Assembly (NCBI GenBank): GCA_002779665.1
Contig: PEVZ01000068.1
Location: 1,109-7,100 of the forward strand
Length of the DNA stretch: 5,992 nucleotides
Direction of reading: 5' to 3'
DNA from: Candidatus Roizmanbacteria bacterium CG06_land_8_20_14_3_00_34_14
GTDB taxonomy: Bacteria > Patescibacteriota > Microgenomatia > UBA1406 > GWC2-37-13
The notes under the pieces were generated by a model. The model had not been told where the DNA came from and did no database searches. It saw only the letters and a list, made by a program, of their open reading frames with translations. How positions within the stretch are numbered: the first letter of the stretch is position 1; the number at the start of each line of letters is the position of its first letter. The position numbers and the translations under genes were made by a program. Of the stretch, positions 1-5,443 are shown in pieces.

Positions 1-146
1 TGGTAATTAATTTGATTTCCCAGCCATTTTGGATTTATTCATCTTGGAAGGCTTATAAAAAAGCTGGTCAAGTAGGATTATTAATTACAACAGTCTTGGT
101 TACGGTAGTTATTTTGTTAGGAATAATAAATTATTTTTTTATGTAA
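1..146 (+). CDS. C-terminal tail of a small integral membrane protein (5' end outside window)
   Basis: An open frame enters from the left edge (first full codon at base 3) and stops at TAA 144-146, giving the last 47 residues of a protein. The tail has a polar, aromatic stretch (ISQPFWIYSSWKAYKKAGQ) followed by one strongly hydrophobic segment (LLITTVLVTVVILLGIINYFF) that would cross the membrane. The pattern 'QPFW-Y-SWKAKK-G' followed by a final helix ending in GI-NY resembles small multi-helix membrane proteins distantly like PnuC/YgjV, but this is a tentative recollection and no function can be assigned. The next gene starts four bases after this stop, so the two are probably cotranscribed. 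The frame is supported by the sensible hydrophobic pattern and the tight junction; the family is not. Confidence 0.6.
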   Translation, partial: VINLISQPFWIYSSWKAYKKAGQVGLLITTVLVTVVILLGIINYFFM

Positions 147-150
147 TGGT

Positions 151-948
151 ATGATGACTCATATGAACGACTACAGTAAAGAATTAGCATTTGCGAAAGC
201 TATAGCCTTAAAGGCTGGTGAAATTATTACTAAAAATTTTATTCATTCAACAATCACAACTAAATCAAATTTAACACCGGTAACGGAAACGGATCTCGCC
301 ATTTCAAAATTGGTGATAGAAGAAGTTAGGAAAAATTTTCCAAATCACGAAGTCTATGATGAAGAACTCCAGCACGAGTCTCACAACGCAGAATTTATTT
401 GGGTTTGCGACCCTGTTGATGGGACAATTCCCTTCTCTCATCACATTCCCACTTCAATGTTTTCATTAGCACTTTGCCATAACGGTGAACCGGTTGTTGC
501 CGTTATTTATGACCCTTTTATGAAACGAATGCTTTATACAAAAACAAAATCACCATCTTATATGAATGAAAAAGAAATTTACGTTAAGCCGGGAAAATTT
601 ATTCTCGGTGATTTTATTTTCGGGATTCCTTATTGGAATTTGGACTTTGATACAAATAAATATTTTAAGTTACTTTTTGATAAAAAAATAAGAGTCACGT
701 ATGTTGAGTCAATTGTTTATCAATCGATGATAGTGGCAATCGGAATTTCAAAAGCAATGGTTATTATTGCGGCCAGTCCGTGGGATCGGGCGGCTGCAAA
801 AATGATTATCGAAAACGCCGGTGGAATTTGCACTGATGAAAATAAAAAAAGACTGACGGTCTTTGGCAATCCAAAATATTTCATCGCTACCAATAAGGAA
901 GTCCATAATGAAATAATGGAAATAGTCCAAAAATGTCTCCAAAAATAG
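151..948 (+). CDS. Inositol monophosphatase family phosphatase (SuhB/CysQ-like)
   Basis: This 265-residue protein has the usual length and motif order of the Mg2+-dependent, lithium-sensitive inositol monophosphatase family, cytoplasmic enzymes that remove phosphate from small sugar or nucleotide phosphates. Visible motifs are the early PVTETD segment (residues 43-48), the metal-binding acidic pair E71-E72, the signature DPVDGT (87-92) with ligands D87 and D90, and the C-terminal WDRAAA (211-216), whose D212 is the third metal-site aspartate. The usual DGTxNF is DGTIPF here, a variation outside the ligands. The substrate cannot be read from the sequence: inositol-1-phosphate, 3'-phosphoadenosine phosphate or fructose-1,6-bisphosphate are all handled by relatives. 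ATGs at 151, 154 and 163 are possible starts, and none has a Shine-Dalgarno; a poor TGTAAT box (142-147) ends six bases before the ATG at 154. The gene lies four bases after the preceding stop, so operon expression is likely. Confidence 0.9.
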   Translation: MMTHMNDYSKELAFAKAIALKAGEIITKNFIHSTITTKSNLTPVTETDLAISKLVIEEVRKNFPNHEVYDEELQHESHNAEFIWVCDPVDGTIPFSHHIPTSMFSLALCHNGEPVVAVIYDPFMKRMLYTKTKSPSYMNEKEIYVKPGKFILGDFIFGIPYWNLDFDTNKYFKLLFDKKIRVTYVESIVYQSMIVAIGISKAMVIIAASPWDRAAAKMIIENAGGICTDENKKRLTVFGNPKYFIATNKEVHNEIMEIVQKCLQK

Positions 949-979
949 GATTTTAAACTATTGAAATATCCATTTTTTT
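946..979 (+). terminator. Possible weak intrinsic terminator after the phosphatase gene
   Basis: Starting inside the stop codon, GGATTTT (948-954) can pair with AAATATCC (964-971) with one bulged T, leaving a nine-base loop. One base later comes a run of seven T (973-979). The geometry fits a Rho-independent terminator, but the stem is A/T-rich and weak, so this is only a candidate. It is in the right place, at the end of the first gene run. Confidence 0.35.
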
Positions 980-993
980 GTTACGATCGTAAC
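980..993. promoter_or_regulatory. 14-bp perfect palindrome, candidate operator
   Basis: GTTACGATCGTAAC is a perfect 14-bp palindrome. Flanking T-rich (974-979) and A-rich (994-999) runs extend the symmetry to 26 bases with one T/G mismatch. It has no loop and is followed by A rather than T on the plus strand, so it does not look like a terminator for plus-strand genes. Zero-loop palindromes of this size are typical binding sites for dimeric repressors, but no regulator is encoded in the window, and the site lies about 130 bases upstream of the nearest recognisable -10 box. Confidence 0.4.
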
Positions 994-1122
994 GAAAAAC
1001 ATCACCCTTTGAAGCTAAATCAACAAAAAATGAAAAATATTTTTTTATATTGGTGTTTTGTTTTTTTAGATTACTCTTTTATTTTTTGTGCACTCCCTGA
1101 TATATAACTAATATATTTTTAT

Positions 1123-1140
1123 TATAATATCCTCAAAGGA
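1123..1140 (+). promoter_or_regulatory. Promoter -10 box and purine-rich leader of the HAD phosphatase gene
   Basis: A perfect TATAAT lies at 1123-1128, in an A/T-rich stretch rich in T runs (1038-1090). No good -35 was found at 16-18 bases; CTGATA at 1097-1102 is 20 bases away. Transcription would begin near 1135, giving a leader of about 22 bases. AAAGGA (1135-1140) resembles a Shine-Dalgarno but sits 16 bases before the ATG, farther than usual, and no in-frame ATG, GTG or TTG lies between. Confidence 0.55.
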
Positions 1141-1156
1141 CACTGAAATAATAAAT

Positions 1157-1972
1157 ATGAAAAAAATCAAAGCAATTCTCAGCGATTATGATGGAACTTT
1201 AGCTGATCAAAATGGAAATATTCTTCAGGGGGTAAAGAATCTGATAAAAAAAATTCAAAATAAAAATGTCAGTTTTTCTTTGGCAACCGGCCGTGCCTAT
1301 TACAGTTCGATCAGAAAAGTTGAAAACGAATTAGAGATCAAAGGAATTCACATACTTCATGGAGGAGCAATGATCTTCGATTCGGTAAATAACAAAATCC
1401 TGCTTCTTCAGTCAATCTCGAGTGAGTCAGTCAAAAAAATTATCAAATATTTTCAAGTCCAAAAACTTATTTTTTCCATGGAAACAAAAAACTCAGTATT
1501 TGTTTCAAAAAAAGTAAAAGGCAGTTTACATTATCCAGATCTTATTAATCAGGCTGTTAGCAAATATAAAAATAATGAACCTATTCTTAAGATAGTTATT
1601 TATGCAAAGGCAAACAAATTATCTGAAAAACAGATTGAACTTCATAAAAAAAACCTTCAAAATATTTGTTCAGACATTTCAATCCATAATTTTGAATATT
1701 TTGATTCCTTTGGATCTGATATTACTTCTGAAAAAGCGACAAAACACACAGGAGTTCTAGAATTCATCAAAATACTCAATCTTTCACCTGATGAAGTGGT
1801 TGCAATAGGCGACGGACACAATGATTACCCGCTTTTTACTGCCAGTGGATTTGGTATTGCGATGGCAAATGCACCGAAAGAATTAAAGGAAATTGCCGAC
1901 TTAATTGTTTCAAAAGTTACCGAAGGTGGCATGATTGAAGCGTTAAAATATATTGACGAGAATTTAACATAG
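1157..1972 (+). CDS. Cof-type HAD-superfamily phosphatase (HAD-IIB)
   Basis: A 271-residue haloacid-dehalogenase-type hydrolase of the Cof/YkrA subfamily, cytoplasmic Mg2+-dependent phosphatases that act on sugar phosphates, nucleotides or cofactors such as flavin and pyridoxal phosphates. All four HAD motifs are visible. Motif I is SDYDGT (residues 9-14), with nucleophile D10 and general acid/base D12. Motif II is the threonine of LATGR (42-46). The motif III lysine is probably K196, just before the second part of the core. Motif IV is GDGHND (218-223), with D219 and D223 as Mg2+ ligands. The stretch from about residue 83 to 190 between motifs II and III is the C2 cap that selects the substrate; it is lysine-rich and poorly conserved, so the substrate stays unknown. 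The gene has its own promoter, and ung follows after seven bases, suggesting cotranscription. Confidence 0.92.
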   Translation: MKKIKAILSDYDGTLADQNGNILQGVKNLIKKIQNKNVSFSLATGRAYYSSIRKVENELEIKGIHILHGGAMIFDSVNNKILLLQSISSESVKKIIKYFQVQKLIFSMETKNSVFVSKKVKGSLHYPDLINQAVSKYKNNEPILKIVIYAKANKLSEKQIELHKKNLQNICSDISIHNFEYFDSFGSDITSEKATKHTGVLEFIKILNLSPDEVVAIGDGHNDYPLFTASGFGIAMANAPKELKEIADLIVSKVTEGGMIEALKYIDENLT

Positions 1973-1979
1973 TACAATT

Positions 1980-2645
1980 ATGAAAGACGTGAAGATTGAT
2001 TCATCCTGGAAGACAGTTTTGAAATCGGAATTTGAGAAACCTTATTGGCAAGAACTGACCGAGTTTGTTCGCCAACAGTATTTGTCAGGTAAAGTCTATC
2101 CGCCGGCAAAAAATATTTTTCGGGCCTTTGATCTTTGCCCGATCGATCAAGTCAAGGTCGTCATCGTCGGACAAGATCCCTACCACGGTCCAAATCAGGC
2201 TAATGGTCTATCATTTGCAGTTTCCGACGGAGTCACCCTCCCTCCATCTCTTAAAAATATTTATAAAGAAATTCAAAATGATTTGGGTATCAATCCCCTA
2301 CCGTCGGGTGATCTTTCCCGTTGGGCTTCGCAGGGTGTCCTGATGTTAAATAGTGTTTTAACAGTTGCGGCCGGTAATCCGGCATCTCATAAAGCAAAAG
2401 GTTGGGAAAAGTTTACCGATGCCATTATTAAGTCACTTAATGAAAATCGACAAAACATCGTCTATCTGCTTTGGGGAAAATATGCACAAGTCAAGGGAGA
2501 GGTAATTGATAGAGAGAAAAATTTGGTTTTAATTTCCGCTCATCCATCGCCCTACTCAGTCGCTAATTTTTTTGGTAATCATCATTTTTCAAAATGTAAT
2601 CAATATTTAGAAGAGAATGAGATTAAAGCTATTGATTGGCGCTAA
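1980..2645 (+). CDS. ung: Uracil-DNA glycosylase, family 1 (UNG)
   Basis: The enzyme removes uracil from DNA produced by cytosine deamination or dUMP incorporation, the first step of base excision repair. The 221-residue length is normal for bacterial UNG. The water-activating motif GQDPYHG is complete at residues 64-70, with catalytic D66 and Y68, which excludes thymine. LSFAV (77-81) carries the phenylalanine that stacks on uracil. LMLNSVLTV (121-129) carries the uracil-reading N124. The DNA-intercalation loop HPSPYS (188-193) carries catalytic H188, followed by FFGNHHF (197-203). The start lies seven bases after the HAD stop without a Shine-Dalgarno; TAACAT (1965-1970) is a weak possible -10. 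The gene is visibly richer in G+C (about 43% by hand count over 2041-2280) than genes to its right. All catalytic residues are intact, so it should be active. Confidence 0.97.
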   Translation: MKDVKIDSSWKTVLKSEFEKPYWQELTEFVRQQYLSGKVYPPAKNIFRAFDLCPIDQVKVVIVGQDPYHGPNQANGLSFAVSDGVTLPPSLKNIYKEIQNDLGINPLPSGDLSRWASQGVLMLNSVLTVAAGNPASHKAKGWEKFTDAIIKSLNENRQNIVYLLWGKYAQVKGEVIDREKNLVLISAHPSPYSVANFFGNHHFSKCNQYLEENEIKAIDWR

Positions 2646-2648
2646 AAG

Positions 2649-2663
2649 TGTTATAATATTTCT
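2649..2663 (+). promoter_or_regulatory. Extended -10 promoter giving a leaderless MazG-like mRNA
   Basis: TGT (2649-2651) followed by a perfect TATAAT (2652-2657) forms a TGnTATAAT extended -10. Exactly six bases separate it from the ATG at 2664. Bacterial transcription normally starts about seven bases after the -10, so the first transcribed base would be the A of the start codon, or within a base of it. This agrees with the absence of a Shine-Dalgarno. Confidence 0.7.
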
Positions 2664-2969
2664 ATGAACATCAAGGATTTAACCGATGAAGTCGAGGAAG
2701 TCTCCAAGATCTACTCAAAAAAATTTGATATTGACCGCGATGGTAATTGGTTTGTCCTAAAACTTCAGGAAGAAATGGGCGAGCTTATCCAATCTTATTT
2801 GATGATGATTAAGCAGGGTCGTCATAAGGGGAAAAGTCCGGAGGAAATAAAAGATGATTTTCATAAAGAAGTCGCCGACGTTTTTAGTCATATTTTATTA
2901 TTGGCAAAATTTTATCAGATTGATTTGGAAAAAGAAGTTGAAGAAAAATGGTTAAAATGGAAAGAATAA
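2664..2969 (+). CDS. MazG-like all-alpha nucleotide pyrophosphohydrolase
   Basis: A 101-residue, all-helical protein, the size of a single MazG domain. Such enzymes hydrolyse (d)NTPs to monophosphate and pyrophosphate and clean the nucleotide pool of unwanted or damaged forms. The Mg2+ motif EExxE...ExxD is complete: E36, E37 and E40 in LQEEMGEL, then E69 and D72 in KEVADVF. A basic loop (residues 50-58, KQGRHKGKS) lies between the metal-binding helices. The substrate is not readable from the sequence; dCTP, dUTP and phosphoribosyl-ATP hydrolases share this fold. The gene follows ung by 18 bases, so the two may act together against uracil in DNA, which is inference. It has its own extended -10 and no Shine-Dalgarno. 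The ATG at 2664 is the natural start, since the promoter points exactly to it. Confidence 0.87.
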   Translation: MNIKDLTDEVEEVSKIYSKKFDIDRDGNWFVLKLQEEMGELIQSYLMMIKQGRHKGKSPEEIKDDFHKEVADVFSHILLLAKFYQIDLEKEVEEKWLKWKE

Positions 2970-2971
2970 TT

Positions 2972-2986
2972 TGATAAAATAATTCT
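2972..2986 (+). promoter_or_regulatory. Extended -10 promoter giving a leaderless transporter mRNA
   Basis: TGA (2972-2974) plus TAAAAT (2975-2980) forms a TGn-type extended -10 with one mismatch to TATAAT. It is followed by six bases and the ATG at 2987. The arrangement is the same, to the base, as upstream of the preceding gene, and the six-base spacers are alike (ATTTCT and AATTCT). A leaderless transcript is predicted. Confidence 0.6.
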
Positions 2987-3658
2987 ATGTTTAAAAAAAT
3001 GGATTTGAAGATCGTTAAATTGGATTTAGTGATTGCAATTTATATTGCCTGTGTTGCCATCTCAGAATTAATGGGTGGGAAAACTTTCCCCTTACTTCAT
3101 ATAGGTAAATTTACCTGGAATGCCAGTGTGGCGATTTTTGTCATCCCGATTATTTTTTCAATTAATGATGCTATCGTTGAAGTGTTTGGGGTAGAAAGAG
3201 CTAAAAGTGTTTATCGATCGAGCTTGATAACCATTATTATATTTATGCTGTTTTCTTTTTTGGCAATTAGGCTTCCGGCCTCAAGTAGATTTGCATCGAG
3301 TGAATCTGCTTATGATTTAATTTTTGGCCAGTCAATGAGAATTTCTTTTGCCAGTTTACTTGCTTTTACGATTTCTGACTTTGTTGACATAATTGTTTTT
3401 CAAAAAATAAGAGAGAAGATCGGTAAAAAAGCCTTGTGGTTAAGAAGTAATCTCTCCAATTTTGTTTCTCAGTTTATTGATACGTGCGTATTTATGTTCT
3501 TAGCATTTTATGCTTTTAATAAAGGTTTTGCTGATAATTTTTCATTTTTATTTAGTTTGATAATTCCCTATTGGTTGCTTAAATGTTTTATGTCAATTAT
3601 CGAAACTCCATTTGTTTATGTTGCAGTTCGTTGGTTAAAAGGGGAAAATAAAAAATGA
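2987..3658 (+). CDS. yhhQ: YhhQ-family (COG1738) queuosine-precursor transporter
   Basis: A 223-residue polytopic membrane protein with about six hydrophobic segments (roughly residues 10-30, 45-60, 78-95, 117-138, 158-178 and 184-208). It matches the YhhQ/VUT family: an early segment ending ISELMGGKTF, the acidic motif NDAIVEVFGVERAKS (60-74), the SFASLLAFTISDFVDIIVFQ helix with two aspartates (131, 134), and R153 with a later D165 in SQFIDTCVF. In E. coli, YhhQ imports the 7-deazaguanine precursor preQ0 (and preQ1) used to make queuosine in tRNA. Import rather than synthesis would suit a cell with reduced biosynthesis. The family is clear; the substrate is inferred. The start at 2987 is favoured over the internal ATG at 3002 because the extended -10 lies six bases before it. 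The stop overlaps the next start as ATGA. Confidence 0.87.
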   Translation: MFKKMDLKIVKLDLVIAIYIACVAISELMGGKTFPLLHIGKFTWNASVAIFVIPIIFSINDAIVEVFGVERAKSVYRSSLITIIIFMLFSFLAIRLPASSRFASSESAYDLIFGQSMRISFASLLAFTISDFVDIIVFQKIREKIGKKALWLRSNLSNFVSQFIDTCVFMFLAFYAFNKGFADNFSFLFSLIIPYWLLKCFMSIIETPFVYVAVRWLKGENKK

Positions 3659-4182
3659 AAATAACGATGGTGATGCTGATGACAGTTGATGGAAAAACTA
3701 CCCGAGGGGAAAATAAAAATATTTATACTTGGACTTCTTCAGAAGATCAAAAACATTTTTTCTCGCTGATTAAAAAAAATAATTTAATTGTTATGGGAAG
3801 GAAAACTTTTGAGGCATCCCGCCCGGTTATTAGGTTAGAAAAAGGAAAATTGAGAATCGTCTTAACTCATCATCCGAAAAAATATTCTAAAGAATCAGTC
3901 ACAGGTCAGTTAGAATTTTCAAATGAAAATCCGGAAAAATTAATTAAACGAATGGAGGGCTTAGGTTATAAAAAAATTCTTTTGGTTGGAGGGGCGACTA
4001 TAAACGGATTATTTTTGAAAGAAAATTTAGTTGATGAATTATATTTGACAATTGAGCCGAAAATATTTGGATCAGGAAAAAATATTATAGAAGGACAGTT
4101 ATTAGATAAGTTTTTGCAGTTAATTAATGTTAAAAAATTAAATAAAAAAGGAACTTTGTTATTAAGGTATAAAATTATTTAG
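3655..4182 (+). CDS. RibD C-terminal / dihydrofolate-reductase-fold NADPH reductase
   Basis: A 175-residue, single-domain cytoplasmic protein of the DHFR/RibD-C superfamily. Supporting motifs are the N-terminal strand ending MTVDGK (residues 9-14), the cofactor-phosphate segment VMGRKTFE (46-53), the glycine motif LLVGGATING (109-118) that contacts NADPH, and VDELYLTIEPKIFGSGKNI (126-144), very typical of RibD-C proteins. RibD-C reduces a riboflavin intermediate, but stand-alone members are often of unknown substrate and some are proposed to replace DHFR in folate metabolism. There is no deaminase domain, so this is not a complete RibD. The start overlaps the transporter stop in ATGA, with AAAAGGGG (3637-3644) ten bases upstream, the only convincing ribosome-binding site in the window, so translation is coupled. 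Its last eight bases overlap the opposite-strand gene. Confidence 0.85.
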   Translation: MKITMVMLMTVDGKTTRGENKNIYTWTSSEDQKHFFSLIKKNNLIVMGRKTFEASRPVIRLEKGKLRIVLTHHPKKYSKESVTGQLEFSNENPEKLIKRMEGLGYKKILLVGGATINGLFLKENLVDELYLTIEPKIFGSGKNIIEGQLLDKFLQLINVKKLNKKGTLLLRYKII

Positions 4183-4516
4183 CGTTCAAGATTTGATTGA
4201 CATCAAGCTGATCGATTTTTTCGTCCCCATTCATATCTAAATCAAAAGTATAGATAGGATTATCTCCGTTTAATGTTTTGCCAATGACTTTATTCCAACA
4301 GGATTCAGTCTTTTTACAGTTCAATTGTTTGGAAATGATATCTTCATCGGTGGTATCGACTTTTTCATCTTTATTTATATCCTCGCTTTTGTAGATAGAA
4401 GTTGATTGATTGATAGTCGGAGCAGGAGATAATATTTTTTTTAGAAAACCTGATGTAAAATAAATAATCAGTAAGATGATAGAAATAATAATTGACGTTG
4501 TAAATATTTTATTCAT
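4175..4516 (-). CDS. Small membrane-anchored protein with two dockerin-type calcium loops
   Basis: This 113-residue protein starts with one hydrophobic segment (about residues 5-24) without a clear cleavage site, suggesting a membrane anchor with the rest outside. Two calcium-loop repeats of the type I dockerin pattern DxNxDxxxxxxD follow. The first has D46, N48, D50 and D57; the second has D94, N96, D98 and D105, and each is followed by a short hydrophobic helix. The 36-residue stretch between the loops holds C67 and C73, which could form a disulfide outside the cell. Dockerins bind cohesins and join proteins together in cellulosomes; isolated dockerin-like repeats also occur on surface proteins without known partners, and no cohesin is visible here. 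Translation is probably coupled to the upstream gene through an ATGA overlap (4513-4516). The 3' end overlaps the reductase gene by eight bases. Confidence 0.78.
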   Translation of the reverse strand: MNKIFTTSIIISIILLIIYFTSGFLKKILSPAPTINQSTSIYKSEDINKDEKVDTTDEDIISKQLNCKKTESCWNKVIGKTLNGDNPIYTFDLDMNGDEKIDQLDVNQILNAK

Positions 4517-5370
4517 AATTTAATAATACCAGTTTTCTTGAAACGTTCAATTAATTTTTTGTTCCTCTCTTTTTGTTTTTCCAACATTTTATTAGATGAA
4601 AAAAATAAACCTGGAAAAAATTGCTGATTTTCAAAGACAACTCTTTTTGCATAAGGAATAATTTTTTGGGCAAATAATTCGAGCATTTCGTCAGTCATAC
4701 TATCAATCGGAAGTGAGTCGTCTAATCGACTGCCAATTGGAAAATGAATACCATTGAAAAGTTGCCGTCCATTTTTATCTTTGAGTAAGATGTACATCTT
4801 AAGTTCTTCAACAATTATTGACCAATTAGTTTCTAAAGTCGTTATTGAATTTGCAACATAATGATAGATATCCAACATCCCGCTTGAGTTGATATTATTT
4901 TCCCTATAAATAATTATTTGCTTTATTGCATCTTCAATTCCCCTTTTCCCGCTAAGGTGATTTTCAATCCATATTTTTTTTGGTCGTTGATGAAAGATTA
5001 TTTGTTTTGTGAAATTTTTCTCAAAATATGGAGCATGAGATAAAAATTCAATTTCAGGAAATTTTTTCAAAAGAATTTTAACATTACAAATTCCAAGATT
5101 GACCAATGTCATAATAATTTTTCCTGAAAAATTCAACTGGTTTTCTCCTCCGGTTTTTCCGTGAAACTCAAGAACAGGGATATCATTATTTCTAAGGATC
5201 ATCACTAATTTAATTAATCTCCACAATGGTTTAAAGGCAATCGCCTCAACACCATCAAGCGTCTTATTGTCAAAATATTCCTGCCATAGATAGAGAAATT
5301 GTCCGGGATTTCCTAAGAAACCAATTGAATCAGTTGAGACTAAATATCGCGGTCGATTTTGTTTTGACAT
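4513..5370 (-). CDS. Uncharacterised TIM-barrel-like protein (xylose isomerase / endonuclease IV type)
   Basis: I do not recognise a named family for this 285-residue cytoplasmic protein without a signal peptide. It has alternating hydrophobic strands and helices, with polar ligand-type residues at strand ends: H70 (VLEFHGKTGG), H112 (FLSHAPYF), E136 (IWIENHLSG), D167 and H170 (MLDIYHY), H209 (GIHFPIGSRLDD), D217/D218 and E247 (VVFENQQ). This order (H, H, E, DxxH, H, D, E) is like the metal ligands of endonuclease IV and related sugar isomerases, including the DxxH spacing, but the HxD pair of endonuclease IV is not intact. A divalent-metal enzyme of the AP-endonuclease-2/sugar phosphate isomerase superfamily is the best guess. 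The C-terminus (261-285) is lysine-rich. The stop overlaps the dockerin gene start. ATG 5370 is chosen because a TATAAT box lies 14 bases upstream. Confidence 0.72.
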   Translation of the reverse strand: MSKQNRPRYLVSTDSIGFLGNPGQFLYLWQEYFDNKTLDGVEAIAFKPLWRLIKLVMILRNNDIPVLEFHGKTGGENQLNFSGKIIMTLVNLGICNVKILLKKFPEIEFLSHAPYFEKNFTKQIIFHQRPKKIWIENHLSGKRGIEDAIKQIIIYRENNINSSGMLDIYHYVANSITTLETNWSIIVEELKMYILLKDKNGRQLFNGIHFPIGSRLDDSLPIDSMTDEMLELFAQKIIPYAKRVVFENQQFFPGLFFSSNKMLEKQKERNKKLIERFKKTGIIKL

Positions 5371-5384
5371 AAGAAAAGAATTAA

Positions 5385-5439
5385 ATTATACTGTTTTATC
5401 TTAAAGAGTTCAGGGTCTTTGAAAAAAAATATGTTTTTT
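5385..5439 (-). promoter_or_regulatory. Promoter of the TIM-barrel/dockerin gene pair
   Basis: Read on the minus strand, a perfect TATAAT (5390 to 5385) lies 14 bases before the ATG, with CTGAAC (5413-5408) as a weak -35 at 17 bases. Transcription would start near 5378, leaving a leader of about seven bases without a Shine-Dalgarno. Just upstream of the -35, an A-run and T-run (5421-5439) form an A/T-rich tract in the place of an UP element; it is also a short inverted repeat (GAAAAAA/TTTTTTC). Confidence 0.6.
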
Positions 5440-5443
5440 CTTA

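Noticed and set aside
748..942. Minus-strand open frame of 64 codons opposite the phosphatase gene
   Set aside because: It lies entirely antisense to a gene with clear conserved motifs, and its translation shows no recognisable domain.
1033..1044. AAAAATATTTTT palindrome
   Set aside because: Pure A/T palindromes of this length are common in such A+T-rich intergenic DNA and give no specific signal.
1030..1107. A 25-codon open frame encoding a hydrophobic peptide in the intergenic gap before the HAD gene
   Set aside because: It is made largely of T runs, has no promoter box or ribosome-binding site at a fitting distance, and such frames are expected by chance in T-rich DNA.
2065..2343. Plus-strand open frame of 92 codons inside ung in another frame
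   Set aside because: UNG motifs prove the other frame is coding over this whole stretch.
4193..4220. TTGAT/ATCAA hairpin followed by a T6 run, a possible terminator for the plus-strand gene run
   Set aside because: The stem is only five A/T-rich base pairs, the T run starts nine bases later, and the same bases encode the conserved second dockerin loop on the minus strand, which explains the repeated GAT/ATC patterns.
5421..5440. GAAAAAA/TTTTTTC hairpin as a terminator
   Set aside because: It lies upstream of both divergent promoters, where no transcript is expected to end. An A/T-rich promoter element is a better explanation.
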